Shown here: positions 13,124 through 21,320 of the stretch, piece after piece | How positions within the stretch are numbered: the first letter of the stretch is position 1 | Layout of the letters: every line of letters starts with the position of its first letter | Source: Achromobacter denitrificans NBRC 15125 | Lineage (GTDB): Bacteria; Pseudomonadota; Gammaproteobacteria; Burkholderiales; Burkholderiaceae_B | Direction of reading: 5' to 3' | Assembly (NCBI RefSeq): GCF_001571365.1 | Contig: NZ_BCTQ01000022.1 | Location: 1 to 64,000, forward strand | DNA length: 64,000 nucleotides | Notes under the pieces: model-generated | The model's input: the letters and a program-made list of their open reading frames with translations, nothing else | What the model was told of the DNA's origin: nothing | Databases searched by the model: none | Program-made: the position numbers and the translations under genes

Positions 13124-14068
13124 TCAGGCCAGGGGGCTGGCCTGCTGCTGGTTCAGGTGATGCGCGTAGATCGCCGCGACGGCGCACGAGGCCAGGCGCG
13201 AGCGCGGGCTGTCGGCGCGGCTGGTCAGGATGATGGGCACGCGCGCGCCCAGCACGATGCCGGCCGCTTCCGCGTTGGCCAGGAAAGTCAGGTTCTTGGC
13301 CAGCATGTTGCCTGCTTCCAGGTCCGGCACGACCAGCACCTGCGCGATGCCGGCGACCGGCGAGCGGATGCCCTTGATGCGGGCGGCGTCGGGGCTGATG
13401 GCGTTGTCCAGCGCCAGCGGGCCGTCCAGCAGGCCGCCGCTGATCTGGCCTCGGTCGGCCATCTTGCATAGCGCCGCGGCCTCGATGGTGCCGGGAATGC
13501 TGGGCGTGACCTGTTCCACCGCCGACAGGATCGCCACGCGCGGCTCGCCCAGGCCCAGGCCGTGGTGCAGGTCGATCACGTTGCGGATGATGTCGGCCTT
13601 GGTTTCCAGGTCCGGGAAGATATTGATGGCGGCATCGGTGATGAACAGCGGCTGCGAGTAGGTGGGCACCTCCATGATGAACACGTGGCTGATGCGCCGG
13701 CCGCTGCGCAGCCCGGTGTCGCGGGCCACCACTTCATGCATGAGTTCGTCGGTGTGCAGGCTGCCCTTCATCAGCAGGGTGGCCTCGCCGTTGCGCACCA
13801 GGGCCACCGCGCGCTCGGCGGCCGCGTGGCTGTGCGGCGCGTCGACGATGCGGGCATTGCCCAGGTCCAGGCCGTGCTGGGCGGCCGTCGCCCGGATCTT
13901 GAGTTCCGGGCCCACCAGGATCGGCTGCAGCAGGCCCAGGTCGCGCGCCTGCAGGGCGGCCGACAGCGAGGGTTCGTCGCAGGGATGGGCGATGGCGCAA
14001 TGGGCGGGCGCCAGCGTCTGCGCGCGGGCGATGAGCTTGTCGTAGTGCGAGGACGCGGGCAGGGTCAT
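13124..14068 (-). CDS. pta: Phosphate acetyl/butyryltransferase
   Basis: A 314-residue protein of the short, single-domain phosphotransacetylase type, moving an acyl group from acyl-CoA to phosphate. Family features include PILVGPELKIRATA, TLLMKGSLHTDELMH near 100, FITDAAINIFPDLETK, and VLVVPDLEAGNMLAKNLTF towards the end. It lacks the N-terminal CobB-like domain of the long E. coli Pta. Sequence type alone does not separate acetyl from butyryl preference. It overlaps the DUF3141 gene by one base and precedes ackA, so the three form an operon. Confidence 0.9.
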   Translation of the reverse strand: MTLPASSHYDKLIARAQTLAPAHCAIAHPCDEPSLSAALQARDLGLLQPILVGPELKIRATAAQHGLDLGNARIVDAPHSHAAAERAVALVRNGEATLLMKGSLHTDELMHEVVARDTGLRSGRRISHVFIMEVPTYSQPLFITDAAINIFPDLETKADIIRNVIDLHHGLGLGEPRVAILSAVEQVTPSIPGTIEAAALCKMADRGQISGGLLDGPLALDNAISPDAARIKGIRSPVAGIAQVLVVPDLEAGNMLAKNLTFLANAEAAGIVLGARVPIILTSRADSPRSRLASCAVAAIYAHHLNQQQASPLA

Positions 14069-16554
14069 CAGGAGGCCGCCTTGGTGGATTTGCGCGCGGG
14101 ACGCGCGGGAGTCTTGGCCGCGCCGCGCGTGGCGCGGGCCGGCGAAGCCGCCGGGGTTGCCGGTTTGGCCTTCACGGGCTTGGCGGCGGCGGGCGGGCCG
14201 CTCTTCGCGGCGGCCGCGCGCGCGGGCTGGCGGACCGGCGCCTTGGTCGCGGTTTTGGCCGGAGCTTGGGCCGGGGCCTTGACCGTAGCCTGGGGCGACG
14301 CCTTGGCCGTAGCCTGGGCGGGCGCTTTGGCGGGCGCCTTGACCGGCGCGGGCGCCTGCGCCTGTTCGCGCTTCTGCGCGCGGCGCTCGGCGGATTCGAA
14401 GATCCGCTCCATTTCGTCCAGGCTCGCGCGCGCCGCGTCGCTCAGCGGCTCGGCGGCTTCCAGCACGCGTTTCATGGTGTCCAGCGTTTCGCGGATCGCG
14501 GCGGCCGACTCGTTTTCGAGCAGGCGCGGCATGGCCTGGATGGCGGCCGCCGAATCCATCGTCATCATCAGGGCCTGGTCGCGGATGGTGTCCTTGAACT
14601 CCTGCAGGGCGAGCGCGGTGTCCGCTTCGGCGCGCATCTTGCGGATCAGCGCGAAGCTGCGCTCGTCCAGGCCGCCTTCGGCGCCCGACACGAACAGCAG
14701 CATCCGGATCGCGGCAACGCGCAGGCCGCCTTCCTGCATCAGCGACCGAAGTTCCAGCGCGCGCTCTTCCATGAAGCGGCGGTGTTCGGGCGACACGCCA
14801 GGGTGCTTGCGAGGCGGGCCGGAGCGCGCGCCCAGGCCGGCCATGTCCTGCACCAGGGGCGAGCCGTACACGCCCATGAAGGTGCGCTCGTCGGCCGAGT
14901 CGCGCAATTCCTGCCAGATGTTCAGGCTGGTCTCGACCAGGTTCGAGAACATCTCCTGCGCCATCAGGAAGGGGTTGGAGGACGGAGCCGGCTTGCGCTG
15001 CTCGCGCACCTGTTGCGCCACCTGGGCGATCGGCGCGATCAGCGGGTTGCGGTCCGAGATGAGTTCATAGGGCAGGCGCAGCGGGTGCAGGCGTTGCGCC
15101 CACTCGGCGGACTGCGGGGTGACCATGGCGCGCACCCAGGGTTGCAGGAAACTGCGGTACATGCCCAGGTTGATGTCGGAGATCCGGGCGACGGCGGCGA
15201 AGCGGCGGTCGTCCTCTTCCTTGCGGTCCACGATGGCGCGCACGTCGTCCAGGCTGCGCTGCTCGAACGACAGCACGTAGTTGCCGAAGGCCAGGTCGGC
15301 GTTGGGCGTGTCCGGCGTCTTGTCGGCGATCTCGGCCTGGTAGATGCCCGGGGGCAGCACGTCGATCATGTCGATGTTGGACGTGAACTCCTGGTGCTCC
15401 TTGCGGGCCACGCTGCCGGACACGAAGATGCCCAGGTGGCCGATGCTCTCGTGCACGGCGTAGACGATGGTCTGGCCGTGGGCCAGCACCTCGGCTTCGT
15501 TCTGGTACAGATCGGGAATCCAGCCCAGCGCCTGCGGCGGGGGCGTGATGTTGTCGCCCTTGGAGCAGAACACCACGATGGGCGAGCGGATGTTGCGCAG
15601 GTCGATGCGGATGCCGTCGGAGGTTACCAGCCCGGCCGTTGCCAGGCGGTTGCCCACGAACAGGTTGTCGACGATGTACTGGATCTCGGGCCCGTTCAGG
15701 AAGACGTGGCCGCCCCACCATTTCTCGAAGCTCAGGTAGCGCGCCGATTCGGTGTCCACCTTGGAGTACAGGTTGTACTGCTTGGACCACAGCGTGTTGG
15801 CCGGATTCAGGTTCTCGAAGTTCTGCACCAGCCAGGCGCCGTCGAACTTGCCGTTGCCGAAGTCGCTGGTCATGGCGGTGAGCCAGCTGCCGCCCAGCAG
15901 GCCGCCGGCGTAGCGCATGGGATTCATGCCGCGCCAGCCGGCCCAGTACGACAGCGGGGCGCCCGCGACGATGATGGGGCCGAACAGTTCGGGGCGCACC
16001 GCGGCGGTCATCATGATCTGCCAGCCGGCCTGACAGTTGGCGACCACCACCGGCTTGCCCTCGGCGTTGGGATGCAGCGCGATGATCTCTTCCAGGAACC
16101 GCGCCTCGGCCATCATCACGTCTTCGACGGTCTGGGTGGGCATGGGCTGCGGCAGGAACGTCGCGAAGTAGCAGGGATGGCCTGCCCGCAGGGCCACGCC
16201 GATCTCGCTTTCGGGCTTGAACCCGCCGATGCCCGGGCCGTGCCCGGCGCGCGGGTCCACGACCAGGAAGGGGCGCTTGATCGGGTCCGTCTCGACGCCG
16301 GCGGGCGGCGTGATGCGCAGCAGGCCGTAGTTGACGGGGCGGGGAAGGCAGCGGCCGTCCAGCACCAGTTCGAATTCCATGCTCAGCACGTTCGGGGCGC
16401 GCTTGGCCATGTGCTCATGGTATTGGTTGCCGCGCTGGCGCATGACATCGGCGTAAAGCACGCCGCGCTGCCAGGCGTCCACTGCGTATTCATAGGCGGC
16501 CGTCCAGGGGTTGAAGGACGGCGCGGGGACGCGATCGTTGCCGGATCCGGCCAT
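14068..16554 (-). CDS. DUF3141 protein, PHA-synthase-like alpha/beta hydrolase with Ala/Lys/Pro-rich tail
   Basis: An 828-residue protein of the DUF3141 family, whose core resembles polyhydroxyalkanoate synthases. The probable nucleophile is a cysteine near residue 174 in VVVANCQAGWQIMM, the place of the PHA-synthase lipase-like box; an acid and a histidine follow in the region IVVFCSKGDNITPP and VHESIGHLGIFVSG. The last ~95 residues are a low-complexity run of Ala, Lys and Pro, like phasins or H1-like proteins. The start at MAGSGNDR was chosen for its CAAGGAGA ribosome-binding site; an upstream ATG at 16665 lies within a palindrome. First gene of the reverse operon with pta, ackA and fabI. 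Real polymerase activity has not been shown from sequence. Confidence 0.8.
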   Translation of the reverse strand: MAGSGNDRVPAPSFNPWTAAYEYAVDAWQRGVLYADVMRQRGNQYHEHMAKRAPNVLSMEFELVLDGRCLPRPVNYGLLRITPPAGVETDPIKRPFLVVDPRAGHGPGIGGFKPESEIGVALRAGHPCYFATFLPQPMPTQTVEDVMMAEARFLEEIIALHPNAEGKPVVVANCQAGWQIMMTAAVRPELFGPIIVAGAPLSYWAGWRGMNPMRYAGGLLGGSWLTAMTSDFGNGKFDGAWLVQNFENLNPANTLWSKQYNLYSKVDTESARYLSFEKWWGGHVFLNGPEIQYIVDNLFVGNRLATAGLVTSDGIRIDLRNIRSPIVVFCSKGDNITPPPQALGWIPDLYQNEAEVLAHGQTIVYAVHESIGHLGIFVSGSVARKEHQEFTSNIDMIDVLPPGIYQAEIADKTPDTPNADLAFGNYVLSFEQRSLDDVRAIVDRKEEDDRRFAAVARISDINLGMYRSFLQPWVRAMVTPQSAEWAQRLHPLRLPYELISDRNPLIAPIAQVAQQVREQRKPAPSSNPFLMAQEMFSNLVETSLNIWQELRDSADERTFMGVYGSPLVQDMAGLGARSGPPRKHPGVSPEHRRFMEERALELRSLMQEGGLRVAAIRMLLFVSGAEGGLDERSFALIRKMRAEADTALALQEFKDTIRDQALMMTMDSAAAIQAMPRLLENESAAAIRETLDTMKRVLEAAEPLSDAARASLDEMERIFESAERRAQKREQAQAPAPVKAPAKAPAQATAKASPQATVKAPAQAPAKTATKAPVRQPARAAAAKSGPPAAAKPVKAKPATPAASPARATRGAAKTPARPARKSTKAAS

Positions 16555-16640
16555 GGCGATCTCCTTGTAGTAGCTTCCGGCGGCGGTAGCCGCCAGGCCG
16601 ATTCCAAGTGGAACCGGCCAGGTTGACCTCACCATTACAC

Positions 16641-16665
16641 CGCAACTGATGTTGCGCTGCAACAT
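16641..16665. promoter_or_regulatory. Overlapping TTGC/GCAA palindromes upstream of the DUF3141 operon
   Basis: Two perfect inverted repeats share one arm: CGCAAC-TGAT-GTTGCG (16641-16656) and ATGTTGC-GCT-GCAACAT (16649-16665). They lie about 90-110 bases before the DUF3141 start codon, where an operator would be expected. TGC-rich palindromes are bound by PhaR-type regulators in some PHA producers, which would fit the gene, but the regulator is not encoded here. Confidence 0.45.
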
Positions 16666-16728
16666 CCGAGCGGCTGATCGCCGTCAAACCGCGGCGATTT
16701 AACTGTCCCTTTTTGCTTCCCGCGCCGA

Positions 16729-17133
16729 TCAGGCCGGATCGTGGCAGACGGCTTCGATGCGGTTGCCGGCCGGGTCCAGCAGGAAGGCGGCGTAGTAATG
16801 CGAGTGGTAGTGTTCGCGCAGGCCGGGCGCGCCCTCGTCGCGACCGCCGTGGGCCAGGCCGGCGGCGTGGAACGCGTCGACGGCGGCGCGGCTGGGCGCC
16901 TTGAAGCACCAGTGGCGCCGCGCGCCGGCGGCGGCATCGACGCCGGCTCCCGTGGCGAAGACCGACAGATAGCTGTGCCGGCTGTTGCCGGGGCCGCAGC
17001 GCTCGCCGTAGCCGAGCGCGTCGGGGCGGTCATAGACCTTGTCCGCGCCCAGCGCCTGCATGACGGCGTCGTAGAAGGGCCGGGCGGCGTCCAGCCCGGG
17101 AACGGTGATGGAAACGTGGTCCAGCAGCTGCAT
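16729..17133 (-). CDS. VOC family (glyoxalase-like) protein
   Basis: A 134-residue single vicinal-oxygen-chelate module. The beta-alpha-beta-beta-beta pattern opens with LDHVSITVPGLDAARPFYDAVM (about 4-25) and closes with the usual YYAAFLLDPAGNRIEAVCHD, whose Glu and the early His are the expected metal ligands. The stretch REHYHSHYYAAF is His-rich. Members include glyoxalases, dioxygenases and fosfomycin or bleomycin resistance proteins; nothing here decides between them. It stands alone, reverse strand, downstream of the GST gene by 27 bases and possibly co-transcribed with it. Confidence 0.85.
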   Translation of the reverse strand: MQLLDHVSITVPGLDAARPFYDAVMQALGADKVYDRPDALGYGERCGPGNSRHSYLSVFATGAGVDAAAGARRHWCFKAPSRAAVDAFHAAGLAHGGRDEGAPGLREHYHSHYYAAFLLDPAGNRIEAVCHDPA

Positions 17134-17160
17134 CGGGGCCTCCGCGGGCGGGAACCGGGA

Positions 17161-17796
17161 TCAGGGCCGCGCCGCGGCGTTGTGTTCCAGCCATTTCTGG
17201 ACCGAGGGCCGCTGCCACTGGCCGTCGGCATAGGCGCGCAGGGGATCGGGCAGGTCGTCCTGGAACAGACGCCTGAGCATGACCGCCAGGTCGGTGTCGG
17301 CGATGCACCAGTCCTCGAACAGACAGGGGCGGCCGGCGCTCAACAGGCTGCCGGCCACGTGGATCAGCTTGGCCGCGGCGGCGTGGGCCGCGTCGGACAG
17401 CGGCTGGCCGGCGGCGCCGTAGAACACGGTTTCGGTGGGGCGTTCCTGGCGCAGCGCGGCCAGGTCGCTGCGCAGCCAGGCCTGCAGCTGGCGGGCCCGG
17501 GCGCGCGAGCGGATGTCGCGCGGGTACAGGGCGGCGTGCGCCGGGGCGGGAAAGGCCTCGTCCAGGTACTCGGCGATGGCGCTGGATTCGGTCAGGTGGA
17601 AGCCCTCGTGCGTCAGGGCGGGCACCCGGGACGTGAGCGCGCGGGCCTGGTAGGGCTGCATGCGCTGCTCGCCTGCCTCCAGGTCGATCGGACGCACCTC
17701 GAACGGCAGCTGCTTTTCGGTCAGCGCCACGTAGGCCGACATGGCGTAGGGGCTGAGGAAGAGAGAGTCGACGAATAGCGTAAGCGGGGCGCCCAA
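17161..17796 (-). CDS. yfcF: Glutathione transferase, YfcF type
   Basis: A 211-residue cytoplasmic glutathione S-transferase. The thioredoxin-like N-domain begins LTLFVDSLFLSPYAMSAYVAL and has the glutathione-anchoring ESSAIAEYLDEAFP near residue 66. The all-helical C-domain contains ARARQLQAWLRSDLAALRQERPTETVF and EDWCIADTDLAVM, a pattern I recognise from E. coli YfcF, which has glutathione peroxidase-like and transferase activity. It lies upstream of the VOC gene on the same strand. Confidence 0.85.
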   Translation of the reverse strand: MGAPLTLFVDSLFLSPYAMSAYVALTEKQLPFEVRPIDLEAGEQRMQPYQARALTSRVPALTHEGFHLTESSAIAEYLDEAFPAPAHAALYPRDIRSRARARQLQAWLRSDLAALRQERPTETVFYGAAGQPLSDAAHAAAAKLIHVAGSLLSAGRPCLFEDWCIADTDLAVMLRRLFQDDLPDPLRAYADGQWQRPSVQKWLEHNAAARP

Positions 17797-17860
17797 GAGA
17801 AGTCTCCGGTTGTATCGAAAAAGCGTAACGCAACTGCCGCCCGCGTGGCGCGCGGGCGCT

Positions 17861-18190
17861 TCAATCCACGATGAAGAGCTTGGCGCCGGTGACGGTGGAC
17901 GAGCGGTGCGGCTCGGCCTGGTCCGCGACCTGGTAGCTCATGCCGGGCGTGAGCACGAACTGGCGGCCGTCTTCGAGTTCGGTATGGAGTTCGCCTTCCA
18001 GGCAGAAGAGGATGTGGCCCTTGCTGCACCAGTGGTCGGCCAGGTAGCCCGGGGTGTACTCCACCATGCGCACCCGCAGATCGCCGAACTGCCGGGTCCG
18101 CCAATAGGCCATGCCGGTCTCGCCGGCGTGTTCGGTGCGTTCCACTTCGGACCAGTCGGTGGTGCCGAAGGGGATGTTGCTCATCTTCAT
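17861..18190 (-). CDS. DHCW-motif cupin fold protein
   Basis: A 109-residue small cupin. The diagnostic string is LADHWCSKGHILFCLEGEL, giving the DHCW-like metal-binding motif and the first cupin strand set; the second is FVLTPGMSYQVADQAEPHRS. The start MKMSNIPFG was chosen because it carries an AGGA ribosome-binding site and matches the compact family; the longer frame from 18238 adds an Arg-rich stretch. Reaction unknown. It stands between the GST and GNAT genes, all on the reverse strand. Confidence 0.8.
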   Translation of the reverse strand: MKMSNIPFGTTDWSEVERTEHAGETGMAYWRTRQFGDLRVRMVEYTPGYLADHWCSKGHILFCLEGELHTELEDGRQFVLTPGMSYQVADQAEPHRSSTVTGAKLFIVD

Positions 18191-18250
18191 GGTCTGTCCT
18201 GCGTTTCGGGCCGGGCGACCTCGCCCGGCAAAACACAAATACTACGCTAC

Positions 18251-18736
18251 TCAGGCGGCCAGTTTCTTCTGCCAGAACATGGCGCGGCCCGTGGCGTCGT
18301 CCAGGGCATAGCCCTCGAAGCCGAGCTTGCGGTACAGCCCCTGGGCCACCGCGTTGCCTTCCAGCACTTCCAGCGTGATCTTGCAGCAGCCCAGGCCGCG
18401 CGCCCGGTCTTCGAGCGCCGACAGCAGCGCCTTGCCCACGCCCAGGCCCTGGAACGCGGGCGACACGGCCAGGTCGTGCAGATTGACGAGGGGGCGGCAG
18501 GCGAAGGTGGAGAAGCCTTCGAGGTAGACCGCCACGCCGGCGGCGCGGCCGTCGACCCGGGCCAGCAGGGCGCGCGCGGCGGGGCGGCGGGCCAGTTCGG
18601 CGATCAGGTTCTGCCGCGTGTACTCGGGCAGCGGGGAGTTGCCGCCCATGGGGCCGCTGGCGTATTCGTTCAGCATGGCCAGCACCTGGCTGCCGTGTTC
18701 GGGGTTGTTGAAGTCGACGTCGATGATTTCAAGCAC
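18251..18736 (-). CDS. GNAT family N-acetyltransferase
   Basis: A 161-residue Gcn5-related acetyltransferase. The acetyl-CoA-binding motif A is NLHDLAVSPAFQGLGVGKALLSALEDRA (about residues 80-107), with the pyrophosphate loop Q-G-L-G-V-G-K. Motif B follows in ITLEVLEGNAVAQGLYRKLGFEGY. The GTG start at 18736 has an AGGA seven bases upstream and gives the usual N-terminus; an ATG at 18769 would add 11 residues. The substrate, protein or small molecule, is unknown. It diverges from the cbpA gene. Confidence 0.85.
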   Translation of the reverse strand: MLEIIDVDFNNPEHGSQVLAMLNEYASGPMGGNSPLPEYTRQNLIAELARRPAARALLARVDGRAAGVAVYLEGFSTFACRPLVNLHDLAVSPAFQGLGVGKALLSALEDRARGLGCCKITLEVLEGNAVAQGLYRKLGFEGYALDDATGRAMFWQKKLAA

Positions 18737-18917
18737 GATCGTTCCTGCGCAATGGCCCCGGCGCGCCAATCGCGCCGCGGCAACCGGACATTATGCGCGA
18801 TGCGAGCAGCTTGGCAAGGCGCATTGAAAAATCGGTCCGCAGCCCCTATCTTCTTGATATTCAAGGCCGGACGCCGGCGCGATCCGGGGCGGCCGCAACC
18901 CTCGCAAAGGGCGGAAC

Positions 18918-19862
18918 ATGGAGTTCAAGGACTACTACGGCATTCTAGGAGTGGAACGGGGCGCTTCCGAAGACGAGATCCGGCGCGCCTACCGCAAGCT
19001 CGCCCGCAAATATCACCCCGACGTCAGCAAGGAAAAGGACGCCGAGGCGCGGATGCGCGACGTCAACGAAGCCTATGACGTGCTGCGCGACCAGGAAAAG
19101 CGCCTGGCCTACGACAACCTGGCCGCGGGCGTGTCGCCCGAAGGCGGCTTCCAGCCGCCGCCGGGCTGGGATGAAGGGTTCGAATTCCATCGGGGCGCGG
19201 CCCCCGGCGAGGAAGCGCAGTTCAGCGAATTCTTCTCGTCGCTGTTCGGCGGCCGCGGCCGCCGCGGCGCCGCGCAGCACCAGCAGGAATTCCGCGCGCG
19301 CGGCGAAGACCACCACGCCGCGATCGAAGTGGACCTGGAGGACGCGCTCAAGGGCGCGACGCGCGACATCAGCCTGCGCTCGATGAAGATCGACGACGAA
19401 GGCCATCCGCAGATGCAGACGCGCACGCTCAGCGTGCGGATTCCCGCCGGGGTGCGGGAAGGGCAGTACATCCGGCTGGCGGGGCAGGGCATGCCCGGCT
19501 ACGGCGGCGGCGAGAACGGCGACCTCTATCTCGAAATCCGGTTCAAGCCCCATCCGCAATACCGCGCCGACGGCCGCGACCTCTACCTGACGCTGCCCGT
19601 GGCGCCCTGGGAGGCCGCGCTGGGCGCCAGCGTGAAGACGCCCACGCCGGGCGGCACCGTCGAGGTCACGATCCCGCCGGGGTCGGGCAACGGCCGCAAG
19701 CTGCGCTTGCGCGGACGCGGAATCCCCGGCGATCCGCCGGGCGACCTGTACCTGGTGCTGGACTTGGTGCTGCCGCCGGCCGATAGCGAGGCGGCCAAGG
19801 CGGCCTACCGCAAGCTGCAGCAGGACCTGCCTTTCAACCCGCGGCGCCACATGGGGGTCTGA
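18918..19862 (+). CDS. cbpA: DnaJ-class co-chaperone CbpA
   Basis: A 314-residue J-domain protein. The J-domain fills residues 1-70 with the DnaK-activating HPD at 33-35 (KYHPDVSKEKD). A Gly/Phe-rich linker (about 75-130, including GFQPPPGWDEGFEFHRG and SSLFGGRGRRG) leads to two beta-barrel substrate-binding domains (VRIPAGVREGQYIRLAGQG and LPVAPWEAALGASVKTPTPGG). The zinc-finger of DnaJ is absent, which with the following cbpM makes it CbpA rather than DnaJ. It follows a gap with AT-rich GATATTCAAGG sequence and is separated from cbpM by two bases. Confidence 0.93.
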   Translation: MEFKDYYGILGVERGASEDEIRRAYRKLARKYHPDVSKEKDAEARMRDVNEAYDVLRDQEKRLAYDNLAAGVSPEGGFQPPPGWDEGFEFHRGAAPGEEAQFSEFFSSLFGGRGRRGAAQHQQEFRARGEDHHAAIEVDLEDALKGATRDISLRSMKIDDEGHPQMQTRTLSVRIPAGVREGQYIRLAGQGMPGYGGGENGDLYLEIRFKPHPQYRADGRDLYLTLPVAPWEAALGASVKTPTPGGTVEVTIPPGSGNGRKLRLRGRGIPGDPPGDLYLVLDLVLPPADSEAAKAAYRKLQQDLPFNPRRHMGV

Positions 19863-19864
19863 CC

Positions 19865-20182
19865 ATGAAGAAGCTAGTCATCACCAGCGCCACCGTGGTG
19901 GGCAAAACGCAGCCCCTCAGCGCCGACGATCTGGCCCGCGCCTGCGGCCAGGAAGTGGAATGGATCGCCCGGCTGGTCGAGGTCGGCATCGTCAGCGCCA
20001 GCGGCCGCCGGCCCGCGGAATGGCGGTTCTACAGCATCGACCTGCAGCGCGCGCTGGACGCGCAGCGCCTGGAGCGGGATTTCGGCGCCAGCCTGGACGC
20101 CGTCGCGCTGATCCTGGACCTGAGCCAGGAGGTGCGGCGCCTGAAGGCGCAATTGCGCGTGCTGGGCGCCGACGAGACCTAG
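19865..20182 (+). CDS. cbpM: Chaperone modulator CbpM (MerR-like HTH)
   Basis: A 105-residue partner of CbpA. In E. coli CbpM binds the J-domain and blocks its contact with DnaK. The sequence has the expected helix-turn-helix-like N-terminal half (LSADDLARACGQEVEWIARLVEVGIVSA) and a coiled C-terminal half (ALDAQRLERDFGASLDAVALILDLSQEVRRLKAQLRVL). It is two bases after cbpA and must be co-transcribed. Short length and position make this assignment better than a true MerR regulator. Confidence 0.85.
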   Translation: MKKLVITSATVVGKTQPLSADDLARACGQEVEWIARLVEVGIVSASGRRPAEWRFYSIDLQRALDAQRLERDFGASLDAVALILDLSQEVRRLKAQLRVLGADET

Positions 20183-20253
20183 CGGGGCCGCCGGGGCGGC
20201 AGGCGGATAGGTAAACTACCTGCTTGCCGCAACCCCGAACAAGCGAATCCCCC

Positions 20254-20964
20254 TTGGAGACTTCATCCGCCCCGGCGTCCGTTCCCGCGGGCGCCCGTAT
20301 CGACGGCCTGAAATCCTGCCTGCCCGTCATGATCGGCTACTTCCCGGTAGCCGTGACCTTCGGCATCGCCGGCATGGCGGCGGGCCTGACGCCCCTGCAA
20401 GTCATCCTGATTTCGGTGCTGGTCTACGCCGGCGCCAGCCAGTTCCTGCTGCTCGCCTCCATCAAGGCCGGCACGCCCTGGCTGTGGGTGGTGGCGCTGT
20501 GCTCGCTGCTCAACGCCCGCCACCTGCTGTACGGCCCGCTGCTGTCGCGGTTCCTGCCGGCCGCGCTGCGCGGCCGTCTGAAAATCGCCTTCCTGCTCAC
20601 CGACGAGGTCTTCGCCACGGCATTCAACCGCCTGCAGGCGGTGGATCCGGCGCGCCGGCAGGGCTGGATGACCGCCCTGGGCCTGGGCGCGTGGCTGACC
20701 TGGATCGCGGGCACGGCCGTCGGCGTCTACGCCGGCGACGGGCTGGAGCGCCATTACCCCATGCTCTCGCAGGTCATGCGTTTCGCGCTGCCGGCGCTCT
20801 TCATGGCCCTGGTCTGCCAGAGCGCCAAGCGCGGCATGGGGCTGCCCATCGTGGCGGCGGTGGCGGGGGCCGGCGCCGTGGCCGCCCTGGGGCATACCAG
20901 CGCGGCCATCCTGGCCGGCGCCGTCATCGGCTGCGTCGCGTACCGCCTGAGGAGGCCCGCATGA
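20254..20964 (+). CDS. azlC: AzlC family branched-chain amino acid permease, large subunit
   Basis: A ~236-residue membrane protein of the AzlC family, which with AzlD exports branched-chain amino acids. It shows the family signature LPVMIGYFPVAVTFGIAGMAAGL, the AGASQFLLLASI segment, and LCSLLNARHLLYGPLLSRFL. Seven or so hydrophobic spans are visible. The start is uncertain: both TTG at 20224 and TTG at 20254 (LETSSAP) lack a Shine-Dalgarno; the later was taken because the extension is not membrane-like or conserved. It overlaps azlD by four bases. Confidence 0.88.
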   Translation: METSSAPASVPAGARIDGLKSCLPVMIGYFPVAVTFGIAGMAAGLTPLQVILISVLVYAGASQFLLLASIKAGTPWLWVVALCSLLNARHLLYGPLLSRFLPAALRGRLKIAFLLTDEVFATAFNRLQAVDPARRQGWMTALGLGAWLTWIAGTAVGVYAGDGLERHYPMLSQVMRFALPALFMALVCQSAKRGMGLPIVAAVAGAGAVAALGHTSAAILAGAVIGCVAYRLRRPA

Positions 20965-21308
20965 ATACCGACGGATTGGGATTCTGGGGGGCGGTGGTCG
21001 CCATGGCCGTGATCACCTACCTGACCCGCGCCCTGCCTTTCATGCTGTCCGAGCGCAGCCGCCTGCTGCGCCACCTGTCGCGCGAAGGATCGGCGCTGGC
21101 CGCATTGGGGCCGTCCCTGCTGGCGGGCATCGCCGCCGCCGTGATCGTGCCCGACCTGATCGAGGCCGGCGACCAGGCCGCCCGCATCGGACCCTACGCG
21201 GGCGGGCTGGTCATGACGGCGGTGGCGGCTCGGCTGGTCAGCAACACCGGCGTTGCCGTGCTGCTGGGCATGGCCGGCTACGGCGTGCTGCTGGCGCTTG
21301 CGGCCTAG
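20961..21308 (+). CDS. azlD: AzlD family small permease subunit
   Basis: A 115-residue hydrophobic protein with about four spans, the small partner of AzlC. The stretch VITYLTRALPFML (residues 17-29) is the family signature; the end is LLGMAGYGVLLALAA. It begins within the last codons of azlC (ATGA) after GAGGAGG, a strong ribosome-binding site, giving coupled production of the two-part exporter. It converges with the DsbA-like gene 12 bases away. Confidence 0.9.
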   Translation: MNTDGLGFWGAVVAMAVITYLTRALPFMLSERSRLLRHLSREGSALAALGPSLLAGIAAAVIVPDLIEAGDQAARIGPYAGGLVMTAVAARLVSNTGVAVLLGMAGYGVLLALAA

Positions 21309-21320
21309 GGTGGACAGGCC

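Noticed and set aside
14266..16626. 786-residue frame opposite the DUF3141 gene
   Set aside because: Same artefact. The sequence is Arg/His/Gly-rich with no domain, and the reverse-strand gene has a family match and a ribosome-binding site.
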